43,111 nucleotides of DNA, from NCBI GenBank assembly GCA_017963105.1, contig JAGCTY010000161.1:1-43111 (forward strand), given 5' to 3'. The notes under the pieces are model-generated. The model searched no databases. It worked only from the letters and a program-made list of their open reading frames with translations, and was not told where the DNA came from. Of this stretch, positions 1 to 8,107 are shown in pieces. This DNA is from Lentisphaeria bacterium. GTDB taxonomy: Bacteria > Verrucomicrobiota > Lentisphaeria > Victivallales > UBA1829. Numbering within the stretch: the first letter of the stretch is position 1; each line of letters opens with the position of its first letter. Both the position numbers and the translations under genes were made by a program.

Positions 1-4
1 AACA

Positions 5-22
5 CCCCTCCAGCTGGAGGGG
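5..22. repeat. Perfect 18-base palindrome at window edge
   Basis: CCCCTCC-AGCT-GGAGGGG is perfectly self-complementary and could form a 7-bp hairpin with a tetraloop. No T-run follows, so it is not an obvious intrinsic terminator. It could belong to a gene or mobile-element end left of the window; IS200/IS605 ends carry such hairpins, but that is only a possibility. Confidence 0.5.
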
Positions 23-78
23 TAGCCCAATTAACCTTAAATATACCCTCAACTCCAACAAATAGTCCATGCTTTCCG

Positions 79-126
79 TTTGTAAGACTAAACGCAACAC
101 CCCTTTTTGTAAGACTAAACGCAACA
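79..126. repeat. Two perfect 21-base direct repeats, 27-base period
   Basis: The same 21 bases, starting TTTGTAAGACTAAACG, occur at 79-99 and 106-126. They lie about 80-125 bases upstream of the -35 box of the secretion operon. Tandem sites with a 27-base period upstream of a strong promoter suggest a regulator-binding array or the remnant of a mobile-element end. No regulator gene is visible in the window. Confidence 0.6.
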
Positions 127-203
127 TGCCCCCTTTTGACCGTTGCATTTACTTTTACAATCGCCATCTTTATAAAATTGTAGTTTTCTTTGTTCCCGCA
201 TGC

Positions 204-232
204 TTGACAAGCCCGCATAGTGGTGCTATATT
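204..232 (+). promoter_or_regulatory. Promoter of the type I secretion operon
   Basis: TTGACA at 204-209 and TATATT at 227-232 are separated by 17 bases, which is almost the sigma-70 consensus. The predicted start of transcription near 239 leaves a leader of about 47 bases before the ATG at 286. Confidence 0.8.
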
Positions 233-285
233 AGAGCAATCCGGAGCCATTTTTTCGTACGATTCATAAACAATATGGAAATCTC

Positions 286-3021
286 ATGAGTCAAAATCCC
301 AACAACAGAAATTCTCTTCTGCTGTGTTTCCAGGAAATCATCAAGATGATGCCGCAGGCGGGCGACCTCAACGCCTTCCTGTCCGCGCTTGAAAACGTCG
401 AGGATCCCCTGGAACTCTGCCTGAAGCTCGCAAACAAGTTGCGGCTCGCGCCCGAAAGCCGCGGCGACGTCACCATCGAGGAACTCGCTTCCTTCTTCGG
501 TGCGCCGATCTTCCTTCAGCTTAACAACGGCAACTGGGTGCTCTACCTCGGCATCCGCAAGCTCCTGCAGGGCGGCGTCCAGCAGGAACGCTACGCCGTG
601 TTCGATCCGCTGACAAAAGTCCAGGGCAAGATGCTCTTCCTCCAGAAGGACCAGCTCCTCAAATCCTGGGCCGGCAAGGCCGTCTTCATCCGCATGGAAA
701 TGCGCGGCTGCTCGGTCGACGGCAAGCAGACCTCCCTCTACTGCCTCGCCTCCATCGTGAAGCATTACGGCGACGACACCGACGTCGGCCGCCTGATGCA
801 CGAATACGCGATCTCCGAGGACGAGCCGTCCATCCGCCTCCTCGGCAAGATCGCCGACGACCTCGAGTACAAGACGAAGGAAATCCGCGTGAAGTGGGAC
901 AAGCTCCCGAAGATCGGCGCGGCGTTCCCCTGCATGGCCATCAAGAAGGACGGCCGGTTCTCCGTCCTCTGCGGAGTGCGCGAAGTCCCCGAAAGCGTCG
1001 CCTATCCCGAATCCGGCGAGGGCGACAAGCCGAAGCTCACGACCGAATCCCTGATCCAGCAGTCCGACGAGGTCGTCCCCGGCGCGGATCCCGACCCCGC
1101 CGAAGCGCAGCAGGAAAAGGCCCCCGAGGACGACAAGCCGAAAACGGTCATGCAGGTCGCCATCTGGGACCCCTATGTGGCCGACGGACACCGCCCGAGC
1201 GTCACGTTCATGAACAAGGAGGAGTGGGAAGAGAAATACTCCAACCGCGTCGTCCTCGTGAAGAAGCATTATTCGATCGTCGACGAAAATCAGCAGTTCG
1301 GCCTCCGCTGGTTCATCCCGGAATTCTTCCGTCAGAGGACCCTGCTGGTGCAGGTCGCCATCGCCATCCTCGCCATCAGCGCCATCGGCCTGGTCGTCCC
1401 GCTGTTCTTCCAGATCGTCGTGGACAAGGTCCTCGTGAACGACGGCAGGGTCACGCTCATGACCATCGGCATCGGCGTCACCATCATGCTCTGCGTCAAC
1501 GCCATCCTGGAGTACCTCGAAAAATACTTCCTGCTGTACGCCACGAACCGCATCGACATCCGCCTGGCGGTGAAGACCTTCGCGCGCCTGCTCAGCCTCC
1601 CCGTCGACTTCTACGAACGCATCTCGTCCGGCGTGCTCATCAAGCACATGCAGCAGACCGAACGCATCCGCTCGTTCCTGTCCGGCAGCCTCTTCTACAC
1701 TGCGCTGGAACTCCTCTCGCTCCTGGTCTTCCTGCCGTTCCTCTTCATCTACAGCCCGGTCCTCACAGGCGTCGTGCTGCTCTTCACATTCATGATGGCA
1801 GTGGTCATCGCTGCCCTCATCAAGCCGTTCCAGCACCGCCTCGAAGAACTGTATATGGCGGAAGGCAAGCGCCAGGCGATGCTCGTCGAGACCATCCACG
1901 GCATCCGCACAGTGAAGTCCCTCGCGCTCGAGCCCACGCAGCAGCGCAAGTGGAACGACACGGCGGCGTTCGCGATCACGCGCTATTTCCGCGTGGCGCA
2001 GATCTCCATCACGGCCAAGACGCTCTCCGGCCTCATCGAAAAGCTCATGTTCATCGCCATCATCTGGATCGGCGCGCTCGCGGTCTTCGACGGCAACCTT
2101 ACCGTCGGCAAGCTCATCGCCTTCCAGATGCTCTCCGGGCGCGTCACCGGCCCGCTGGTCCACATCGTCGGCCTCGTCCACGAATACCAGCAGACCCTCC
2201 TCTCCGTCCGCATGCTCGGCGTCGTCATGAACTGCCCGCAGGAGCAGGTCGGCGGCTCCCTCCACCACCAGCTCCAGGGCGAGCTCTCCATCGAGAACGT
2301 GAACTTCCGGTACTCCCCGGACACCCCGATGGTCATCAAGGACTTCAACCTCCATATCTCGCCCGGATCCACCATCGGCCTCGTCGGACGTTCCGGCTCC
2401 GGCAAGACCACGCTCACCAAGCTCATCCAGGGACTCTATCCCCTCCAGACCGGTATCATCAAGTACGACGGCATCGACATCCGCGAAATCGACCGCGCGT
2501 CCCTCCGTTCCGCCATCGGTATCGTGCTCCAGGACAACTACTTCTTCTACGGCACCGTCCGCGAGAACCTGTCCCTCACGAAGAAGGACGCCACCATGGA
2601 GGAGATCATCTATGCCGCGCGCCTCGCAGGCGCCGACGAGTTCATCCAGAAGATGAGCCGCGGGTACGATTCCCTCCTCGAGGAAAATGCTTCCAACCTC
2701 TCCGGCGGACAGCGCCAGCGCCTCGCCATCGCCCGTGCGCTCCTCCCGAATCCGCGTTTCCTCATCTTCGACGAAGCCACCAGCGCCCTCGACCCGGAAA
2801 GCGAGACCATGGTCCGGAAGAATCTGAACATGATCGCCAGAAACCGTACGGTGTTCATCATTTCCCACCGCCTCTCCGTCCTCTGCCGCGCCGACAGGAT
2901 CGTGGTCATGGACCACGGCGACCTGATCGAACAGGGCACGCACAAGGAACTGATCGAACAGGGCGGCATCTACGCCGAATTCTGGAAACAGCAAATGGGG
3001 TTTAACGAAGATGAGCAATAA
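286..3021 (+). CDS. Type I secretion ABC exporter ATPase with two inactive C39-like domains
   Basis: A 911-aa inner-membrane exporter of the HlyB/bacteriocin-exporter family, which powers one-step secretion together with a HlyD adaptor and a TolC channel. The C-terminal half is canonical: transmembrane domain about 345-640, Walker A GRSGSGKTT near 703, Q-loop VLQDNYFF, signature LSGGQRQR, Walker B FLIFDEATSALD and H-loop ISHRLS. Residues about 139-330 align with a C39 peptidase domain, but the catalytic Cys position is Thr149 and the His position is Arg224; only Asp295 is kept, so it should bind rather than cleave substrate. Residues 1-137 look like a second, more degenerate copy (N83, D107). 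An acidic Pro-rich insert lies at about 240-287. The gene overlaps the downstream adaptor gene by 11 bases. No substrate gene is adjacent. Start at 286, with GGAA just upstream. Confidence 0.9.
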   Translation: MSQNPNNRNSLLLCFQEIIKMMPQAGDLNAFLSALENVEDPLELCLKLANKLRLAPESRGDVTIEELASFFGAPIFLQLNNGNWVLYLGIRKLLQGGVQQERYAVFDPLTKVQGKMLFLQKDQLLKSWAGKAVFIRMEMRGCSVDGKQTSLYCLASIVKHYGDDTDVGRLMHEYAISEDEPSIRLLGKIADDLEYKTKEIRVKWDKLPKIGAAFPCMAIKKDGRFSVLCGVREVPESVAYPESGEGDKPKLTTESLIQQSDEVVPGADPDPAEAQQEKAPEDDKPKTVMQVAIWDPYVADGHRPSVTFMNKEEWEEKYSNRVVLVKKHYSIVDENQQFGLRWFIPEFFRQRTLLVQVAIAILAISAIGLVVPLFFQIVVDKVLVNDGRVTLMTIGIGVTIMLCVNAILEYLEKYFLLYATNRIDIRLAVKTFARLLSLPVDFYERISSGVLIKHMQQTERIRSFLSGSLFYTALELLSLLVFLPFLFIYSPVLTGVVLLFTFMMAVVIAALIKPFQHRLEELYMAEGKRQAMLVETIHGIRTVKSLALEPTQQRKWNDTAAFAITRYFRVAQISITAKTLSGLIEKLMFIAIIWIGALAVFDGNLTVGKLIAFQMLSGRVTGPLVHIVGLVHEYQQTLLSVRMLGVVMNCPQEQVGGSLHHQLQGELSIENVNFRYSPDTPMVIKDFNLHISPGSTIGLVGRSGSGKTTLTKLIQGLYPLQTGIIKYDGIDIREIDRASLRSAIGIVLQDNYFFYGTVRENLSLTKKDATMEEIIYAARLAGADEFIQKMSRGYDSLLEENASNLSGGQRQRLAIARALLPNPRFLIFDEATSALDPESETMVRKNLNMIARNRTVFIISHRLSVLCRADRIVVMDHGDLIEQGTHKELIEQGGIYAEFWKQQMGFNEDEQ

Positions 3022-4414
3022 TAATCCGAACAATCTGCCCGTCAAGAGCATGAAATCCGCGCAGGATTTCCAGCCTGATGCCATCATGCTGGAGACCCAT
3101 GCGCCTCCGATTCCGCTCCATATCATCTGGTACATGATCATCGCCCTCGTCATCGGCTTCATCGTCTGGGCCAGCTACGCTCACGTCGACAAGGTCGTCG
3201 TCGCACCCGGCAAGATCGTCACCGAGCGCCCGAACATCGTCATGAAGCCATTCGAACGCGCCACCATCGAAAAGGTGCACGTCCGCACCGGACAGGAAGT
3301 GAAGGAAGGCGACCTGCTCTTCTCCTTCGACCAGACCACCAACAAGGCCGAGCTCGAACGGATCACCGAACAGCTTACCGCGTTCAAGGCGCACCGCGAC
3401 CGCCTCCAGGCGGAGATCAACGGCTACGACAAGCCGTTCCCGCTTTCCGCGAACCCGAACACGTTCGAAATCCTCCAGCACAACGCCTTCGAGGCGCGCA
3501 AGAATTCCTACAACGGCAAGCTCCTCTCCTACGACGCCACCACGGCGCGCTACCAGAAGACGCTCGACCAGCTCCATCTTTCCATGGAGAAGTTTGAGGC
3601 GCGCAAAGCCAAGCTCCAGGAGATCGAGGACATGATGAAGGATTTCGAGGATTCCCGCGTGGTCAGCCTCCGCGATTACCTGAACATCCAGGTCCAGGTC
3701 ATCGAAACCTCCATCTCCGTCGACCAGCAGAAGGTTTCCATCGTCGAGAACGAGCAGGCCATCAAGTCCGTCAAGGCCGAACGGGACGCCTTCATCAGCG
3801 ACTGGAAACGCCAGATCTACGAAGAGCTCGTCGAGGTCGACCGCAACATCAGCTCCCTCGAACAGCAGATCGTCCAGACCGCGCGCATGGTCCAGTACAC
3901 CGAACTCCGCGCACCCTGCGACGCCGTCGTCCACGAGATCGCGCCGTTCCAGGAAGGCTCCGCGGTCCGCGAGGCCGAGTCCCTGATCACCCTGATCCCG
4001 ATCAGCGACAAGATCGAAGTCGAGGTCAACATCCCAGCCAAGGACATCAGCCGTGTGCGCGTCGGCCAGACCGCCCGCGTCAAGTTCGACACCTATCCCT
4101 TCCAGCAGTGCGGCACGCGCGAAGGCGAGATCACCTACATCTCCGAAGACGCATTCGCCGGAAACGAGCGCATGATGTCCGAGGACAGCATGACCTCCGA
4201 CGCCGGCGGACGCCTCAGCAGAATGGCCCAGGGCGTCACCTATCAGGCGCGCATTCTGCTCGAACCCGGCGACTTCATCGGCTGGGCCAAGGGTGCGAAG
4301 ATCCGTCCCGGCATGACCGTCAACGCCGAGATCAAGGTCGGCGACCGCACCGTCATCGACTACATCCTCAACCCCTTCAAGAAAGCTCTTGACGAATCCG
4401 CCCGCGAGCCGTAA
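3011..4414 (+). CDS. HlyD-family membrane fusion protein
   Basis: A 467-aa periplasmic adaptor expected to bridge the exporter encoded just upstream to an outer-membrane TolC-type channel. It has a short cytoplasmic tail, one transmembrane helix at about 37-57 (LHIIWYMIIALVIGFIVW), a biotinyl-lipoyl-like segment split on either side of a long coiled-coil hairpin (about 105-295), and a C-terminal beta-barrel region. The ATG lies inside the end of the ATPase gene (ATGAGCAATAA), so the two are translationally coupled. The TolC partner is not in this operon; the candidate at 18107 is transcribed separately. Family assignment is firm; the cargo is unknown. Confidence 0.9.
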   Translation: MSNNNPNNLPVKSMKSAQDFQPDAIMLETHAPPIPLHIIWYMIIALVIGFIVWASYAHVDKVVVAPGKIVTERPNIVMKPFERATIEKVHVRTGQEVKEGDLLFSFDQTTNKAELERITEQLTAFKAHRDRLQAEINGYDKPFPLSANPNTFEILQHNAFEARKNSYNGKLLSYDATTARYQKTLDQLHLSMEKFEARKAKLQEIEDMMKDFEDSRVVSLRDYLNIQVQVIETSISVDQQKVSIVENEQAIKSVKAERDAFISDWKRQIYEELVEVDRNISSLEQQIVQTARMVQYTELRAPCDAVVHEIAPFQEGSAVREAESLITLIPISDKIEVEVNIPAKDISRVRVGQTARVKFDTYPFQQCGTREGEITYISEDAFAGNERMMSEDSMTSDAGGRLSRMAQGVTYQARILLEPGDFIGWAKGAKIRPGMTVNAEIKVGDRTVIDYILNPFKKALDESAREP

Positions 4415-4600
4415 TACGCTCCGGACAATCCCGGCGGGCGCGCCTCGAATCCCGTCCGTCGGAACACTCCCGCCGCTTCCGTGCATCAACAGGAGCGGCG
4501 GATTCATTTACCTGCAAAAGATCACTTGCATGTTGGCTTTACAACGGGAAAAAAACATGTGGAAAATCATGATTTTTCCGGACAAAATCCTGTTTCCGGC

Positions 4601-4628
4601 TTGACTTTTCCGGCAGATGCGGTATATT
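4601..4628 (+). promoter_or_regulatory. Promoter of rpmA
   Basis: TTGACT at 4601-4606 and TATATT at 4623-4628, spacer 16. A 14-base perfect palindrome, AAAATCATGATTTT (4563-4576), lies just upstream and could be an operator. Confidence 0.7.
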
Positions 4629-4682
4629 AATATCTCGTTTCTTGTATCTGAATATCAACCTTATATAATTTGGAGAACGAAA

Positions 4683-4967
4683 ATGGCACATAAAAAAGGT
4701 CAGTCCAGCAGCCGTAACGGTCGCGACAGCAAACCGAAAATGCGCGGAGTCAAAGCCTACGGCGGTGAGTTCGTCACCGCGGGCAGCATCATCGTCAGAC
4801 AGTGCGGCACGCACATCCATCCGGGCAAGAACACCGGCCTCGGCCGCGATTTCACCATCTTCGCCCTGTGCGACGGTCACGTCAAATTCAACAAAAGCGC
4901 GAAGAGATCCGTGGAAATCGTCCCCCTCGCGGAGACCATCCCCGCGGAGGCCGCTGCTCAGGCGTAA
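4683..4967 (+). CDS. rpmA: 50S ribosomal protein L27
   Basis: A 94-aa ribosomal protein whose N-terminus lies near the peptidyl-transferase centre. The start [16 protein letters not shown] is typical, without the cleaved extension found in Firmicutes, and the core [15 protein letters not shown] is well conserved. The tail is slightly longer and Ala/Glu-rich. An upstream in-frame ATG at 4617 is rejected because it lies in front of the -10 box; GGAGA at 4672-4676 fits the ATG at 4683. The L21 gene (rplU), usually directly upstream, is absent: rpmA has its own promoter. obgE follows, as in most bacteria. Confidence 0.97.
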   Translation: MAHKKGQSSSRNGRDSKPKMRGVKAYGGEFVTAGSIIVRQCGTHIHPGKNTGLGRDFTIFALCDGHVKFNKSAKRSVEIVPLAETIPAEAAAQA

Positions 4968-5010
4968 TACCTGCGGCGTTCCCTTTTCTTCTTCTTTCTG
5001 CTTCCTCCTG

Positions 5011-5045
5011 CCCCGGTGTACGCTGTCGTCTGCCGGGGTATTTTT
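5011..5045 (+). terminator. Stem-loop and T-run between rpmA and obgE
   Basis: CCCCGG (5011-5016) pairs with CCGGGG (5033-5038) around a 16-base loop, followed by TATTTTT. The long loop makes it a weak terminator or attenuator, which could lower obgE transcription relative to rpmA. Confidence 0.5.
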
Positions 5046-5126
5046 GTAACAACGGCGCGGAGGGCCCGAAAAAACGGATGAACGCTTTTGACGGGAAACG
5101 CGCCGCACCAGAGGAGACCGCTTAGT

Positions 5127-6161
5127 ATGTTTGTTGATCGCGCTGAAATCACTGTCAAGGCCGGAAACGGCGGCAACGGCTGCTGCAGCTTCCGCCGCGA
5201 GGCGTTCGTCCCGAAGGGCGGCCCCAACGGCGGCGACGGCGGCGACGGCGGCGACGTCATCTTCGTCGCGTCCACCGGCGAACTCACGCTTTCCGATTTC
5301 GTCTTCAACCGTCATTTCTCCGCGGAGAACGGCGGCGACGGACGCAGCAAGGACATGCACGGACGCCGCGGACAGAACCTCGTCATCAAGGTCCCGCTCG
5401 GCACCATCATCCGCAACAAGGAGACCGGCGACGTGCTGGCCGACATCGACGAGGCCGGAGCCGAGGTCGTCATCGCGAAGGGCGGACGCGGCGGACGCGG
5501 CAACGCGCGTTTCGCCACGCCGTCCAACCGCGCCCCGCGCGAACACGAGCCCGGCGAAGTCACCGAGCCGCTCGAACTCGGCCTGGAACTGAAGCTCATC
5601 GCCGACGTCGCGCTCGTGGGCTATCCGAACGCCGGAAAGTCCACGCTCCTCAGCCGCATCTCCAACGCGCATCCGAAGGTCGCCGCCTACCCGTTCACCA
5701 CGCTCCACCCCGTCATCGGCGTCATGGAGTACCCCGATTTCCGCAAGGTCACGGTCGCGGACATCCCCGGCCTCATCGACGGCGCGCACCTCAACCGCGG
5801 CCTCGGCCACTATTTCCTCCGCCACATCGAACGCACCAAGCTCCTGATCTACCTCGTCGACCTCGGCGGCGTGGACGGACGCGACCCGAACGACGATGTC
5901 CGCATCCTCAAGAACGAGCTGGAAGCCTACATGGAAGGCTTGAGCTCCCGCGCGAAGATCGTGCTCGCGAACAAGACCGACCTCGTGGAGAACCAGGACA
6001 TCATCGACGACTTCATCCTGAACGCCGAGGACGGCCTCGAGGTCATCCCCATCAGCGCCCAGAACGACGCTTCCTTCGACCAGGTCAAACAGCGCATCCG
6101 CGAACTGCTCGACGAACTTGCCGCGCAGCAGCAGGCGGAAGAATGGAAGAGGTCCCTGTGA
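5127..6161 (+). CDS. obgE: Obg-family GTPase
   Basis: A 344-aa GTPase of the Obg/CgtA family, acting in 50S ribosome maturation and stress control. The glycine-rich Obg domain occupies about 1-158 (KAGNGGNGC, GGPNGGDGGDGG). The G domain follows, with GYPNAGKST near 165, DIPGLIDGAHLNRGLG as G3/switch II, and NKTDL as G4. There is no long C-terminal OCT domain, which is common in this family. GAGGAG at 5111-5116 supports the ATG at 5127 rather than the in-frame ATG at 5088. The next gene begins 2 bases after the stop. Confidence 0.97.
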   Translation: MFVDRAEITVKAGNGGNGCCSFRREAFVPKGGPNGGDGGDGGDVIFVASTGELTLSDFVFNRHFSAENGGDGRSKDMHGRRGQNLVIKVPLGTIIRNKETGDVLADIDEAGAEVVIAKGGRGGRGNARFATPSNRAPREHEPGEVTEPLELGLELKLIADVALVGYPNAGKSTLLSRISNAHPKVAAYPFTTLHPVIGVMEYPDFRKVTVADIPGLIDGAHLNRGLGHYFLRHIERTKLLIYLVDLGGVDGRDPNDDVRILKNELEAYMEGLSSRAKIVLANKTDLVENQDIIDDFILNAEDGLEVIPISAQNDASFDQVKQRIRELLDELAAQQQAEEWKRSL

Positions 6162-6163
6162 CC

Positions 6164-6901
6164 ATGCCCGACCTCGGAGGCAGACGAGTCCTGATCACCG
6201 GCGCCGCTCAACGCCTCGGCGCGGTCATCGCGCGCGCGTTCGCCGAATGCGGAGCCGCCGTCGTCGCGCACTGCTTCCGCTCGAAAGACGAGGCCGAAAA
6301 GCTCATCGCCTCGCTGCCCCCCTGCCCCGCGCCGTTCAGGCATGAGGTGTTTTTCTGCGACCTCACCAACCTTTACGCCGTGCGATGCATGGCGGAAACC
6401 GTCGGCCCGGTCGATTACCTCGTAAACAACGCCGCGATGTGGATTCGCGGGGACGCGCCGCAAGCCGAGCTTGACCGGCAGGAGGCCGTGAACGTCCTCG
6501 CCCCCTGCAAACTCATTCGTGTTTTCGCGCGCATCCGCCCGCCCGACCGCGAGTTTTCCGCCGTCAACATCCTGGACGCCGCGATGCTGTCCCTGTCCGC
6601 TTCCGAGCCGGCCACGTCCTACGAAGCCACGAAAGCCGTCCTCCGCCGCGACACCCTCGCGCTCGCCCGTAAGCTCGCCCCCCACGTCCGCGTCAACGCC
6701 GTCGCGCCCGGTCCGGTCTTCCCGCCCCGCGAGCTCGGTGACGCCGGCATGAAGCATATCCCGAGCACGCTCCCGCTCGAACGCCCCGTCGATCCGCTCG
6801 ATGTTGCGCGCGCGGTCGTTCTCCTCGCCTCCGCGCCGTCCGTCACGGGCGCGGTCCTCCCGGTCGACTGCGGCCAGTCCCTTCTTTCCCAGCAACCATG
6901 A
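6164..6901 (+). CDS. Short-chain reductase, FolM/PTR1 (pteridine reductase) type
   Basis: A 245-aa NAD(P)H-dependent Rossmann reductase. The nucleotide motif is TGAAQRLG (12-19), with the Arg that marks pteridine reductases and FolM in place of the usual TGxxxGxG; VNNAA lies at 87-91 and the catalytic pair is Tyr153/Lys157. Instead of the usual catalytic Ser there is an Asp in NILDA (138), as in PTR1, though two residues further from the Tyr. The C-terminal VLPVDCGQSL resembles the VDGG motif. A role in reducing dihydropterins is therefore inferred. Start: the ATG at 6164 leaves the standard short lead-in to the TG motif; an ATG at 6143, overlapping obgE, is the alternative. Confidence 0.75.
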   Translation: MPDLGGRRVLITGAAQRLGAVIARAFAECGAAVVAHCFRSKDEAEKLIASLPPCPAPFRHEVFFCDLTNLYAVRCMAETVGPVDYLVNNAAMWIRGDAPQAELDRQEAVNVLAPCKLIRVFARIRPPDREFSAVNILDAAMLSLSASEPATSYEATKAVLRRDTLALARKLAPHVRVNAVAPGPVFPPRELGDAGMKHIPSTLPLERPVDPLDVARAVVLLASAPSVTGAVLPVDCGQSLLSQQP

Positions 6902-6914
6902 AAGGCATCTGAAC

Positions 6915-8000
6915 ATGAAACATTTTGTGTTCCACCTCATTTCCGTCATACTCCTGCTCGTCCTCTTCCTGATCACGCTCGACCTGGTCCGCGCCAAGCA
7001 GATTTCGCGGAAGGAGATCGACGGGCTTTCACAGAAATGCGCCGCCGCCGAACAGACGCTGGAAAAGGAACGCGCGGACAACAGACAGCTCGTCGAAAAG
7101 GAACGTTCCGAGAACAATCTGATCCTGGAGAAGGAACGTGCGGAAAGCTCCGCGAAGATCGCCGGGCTCGAGGCAGCAAACAGGGATTTGCGGGAACAGC
7201 TCGCCATCCTGGAGGAATCCGCCGCGGACATGGGACGCCGCTTCCAGGTCGTCTCCGCACGCGACGTGAAGATGCTCGGACTGACCTTCGAACAGACGCC
7301 GCGCTCCGACAACGACGCCGCCACGGCCGTCACGCTCGCTGACTCCCTGAAGGACGCCATCCCCGCCGATTTCAAGACAGCAGCCGAAGACACGCTCGCC
7401 CCGCTGATCGCCATTTCGCGCGAACTCGTCCTCGACGCCGATTCCGGGTACGTCGTCGACCCGCTCGCCGCGGTCGTGGAGACCGCCGCGAAGGCCGCGA
7501 ACCTCTCCGCTTCCACCACGGTCTTCTGGGACGTCACCCGCAAGCAGTTCCGTTCCGAGGTCGCCGTCTCCGATCCAGGGAAGAAGGCCCCGTCCGCCGT
7601 CGTCGCCCTCGGCGGCAACCCGAAGACCTTCCGCGACACCGCGTTCCAGCTCTCCCCGAAGACCACCGTCTTCCCGTTCACCGACATCTCTCTGCTCTCC
7701 CGGACCAGCGTCGACCTCTTCACGCGCCTCGCGTCCATCCCGGTCGGCGGCCTCTACGTCCATTATTTCCGCGTGTACAGCAAGGGCCCGTGGGGGCTCG
7801 AATACGTCTTCCCCGAGGACCTCGAACCCGAATCCGTGAACATGAACCTGCTCCCGCTCACCCCGGGCTCCTCCATCACATCCTCCGTCTCCGGCAAGGT
7901 CTTCACCTTCCAGGTCGACGTGAAGGACGGCGGCACCGACTTCCTCGTGATCGCCGACAAGCCGTTCTTCCCCGTCCAGGCCGCCGTCCGCCTGAAATAA
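6915..8000 (+). CDS. Membrane-anchored coiled-coil protein of unknown function
   Basis: I do not recognise a family for this 361-aa protein. It has an N-terminal transmembrane helix or uncleaved signal (about 4-22), then a charged coiled coil (about 30-105) built on a repeated LxKERAxxxxLxEKER pattern of roughly 11 residues, and then a mostly beta-rich domain to the C-terminus with no catalytic motif I can name. It starts 13 bases after the reductase gene and probably shares its transcript. The start at 6915 follows AAAGG; an in-frame ATG at 6801 lies within the reductase gene and is rejected. The bulk of the protein is expected outside the cytoplasm. Confidence 0.75.
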   Translation: MKHFVFHLISVILLLVLFLITLDLVRAKQISRKEIDGLSQKCAAAEQTLEKERADNRQLVEKERSENNLILEKERAESSAKIAGLEAANRDLREQLAILEESAADMGRRFQVVSARDVKMLGLTFEQTPRSDNDAATAVTLADSLKDAIPADFKTAAEDTLAPLIAISRELVLDADSGYVVDPLAAVVETAAKAANLSASTTVFWDVTRKQFRSEVAVSDPGKKAPSAVVALGGNPKTFRDTAFQLSPKTTVFPFTDISLLSRTSVDLFTRLASIPVGGLYVHYFRVYSKGPWGLEYVFPEDLEPESVNMNLLPLTPGSSITSSVSGKVFTFQVDVKDGGTDFLVIADKPFFPVQAAVRLK

Positions 8001-8027
8001 TAATCCGGTGCTATTTCTGAAAAACGG

Positions 8028-8056
8028 TTGAAAAATACAGAGGAACCGGGTATATT
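8028..8056 (+). promoter_or_regulatory. Promoter of argG
   Basis: TTGAAA at 8028-8033 and TATATT at 8051-8056, spacer 17. It starts immediately after the preceding gene ends, so argG-ppk-mazG is a separate transcription unit. Confidence 0.7.
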
Positions 8057-8107
8057 GATAGGATAACTTTTTTCCGACCAACCAACAACATTTGAGGAGT
8101 TTACCCC

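Noticed and set aside
69..269. 66-aa open frame with CKTKRN twice
   Set aside because: It arises from the 21-base direct repeats, overlaps the promoter at 204-232 and has no ribosome site.
226..3162. 978-aa open frame on the minus strand opposite the secretion ATPase
   Set aside because: It mirrors the third-position bias of the real gene, is rich in Asp/Glu/Gly/Val runs, and has no recognisable domain.
4617..4682. N-terminal extension of L27
   Set aside because: The ATG at 4617 precedes the -10 box and therefore the transcript start; MAHKKG at 4683 has its own ribosome site.
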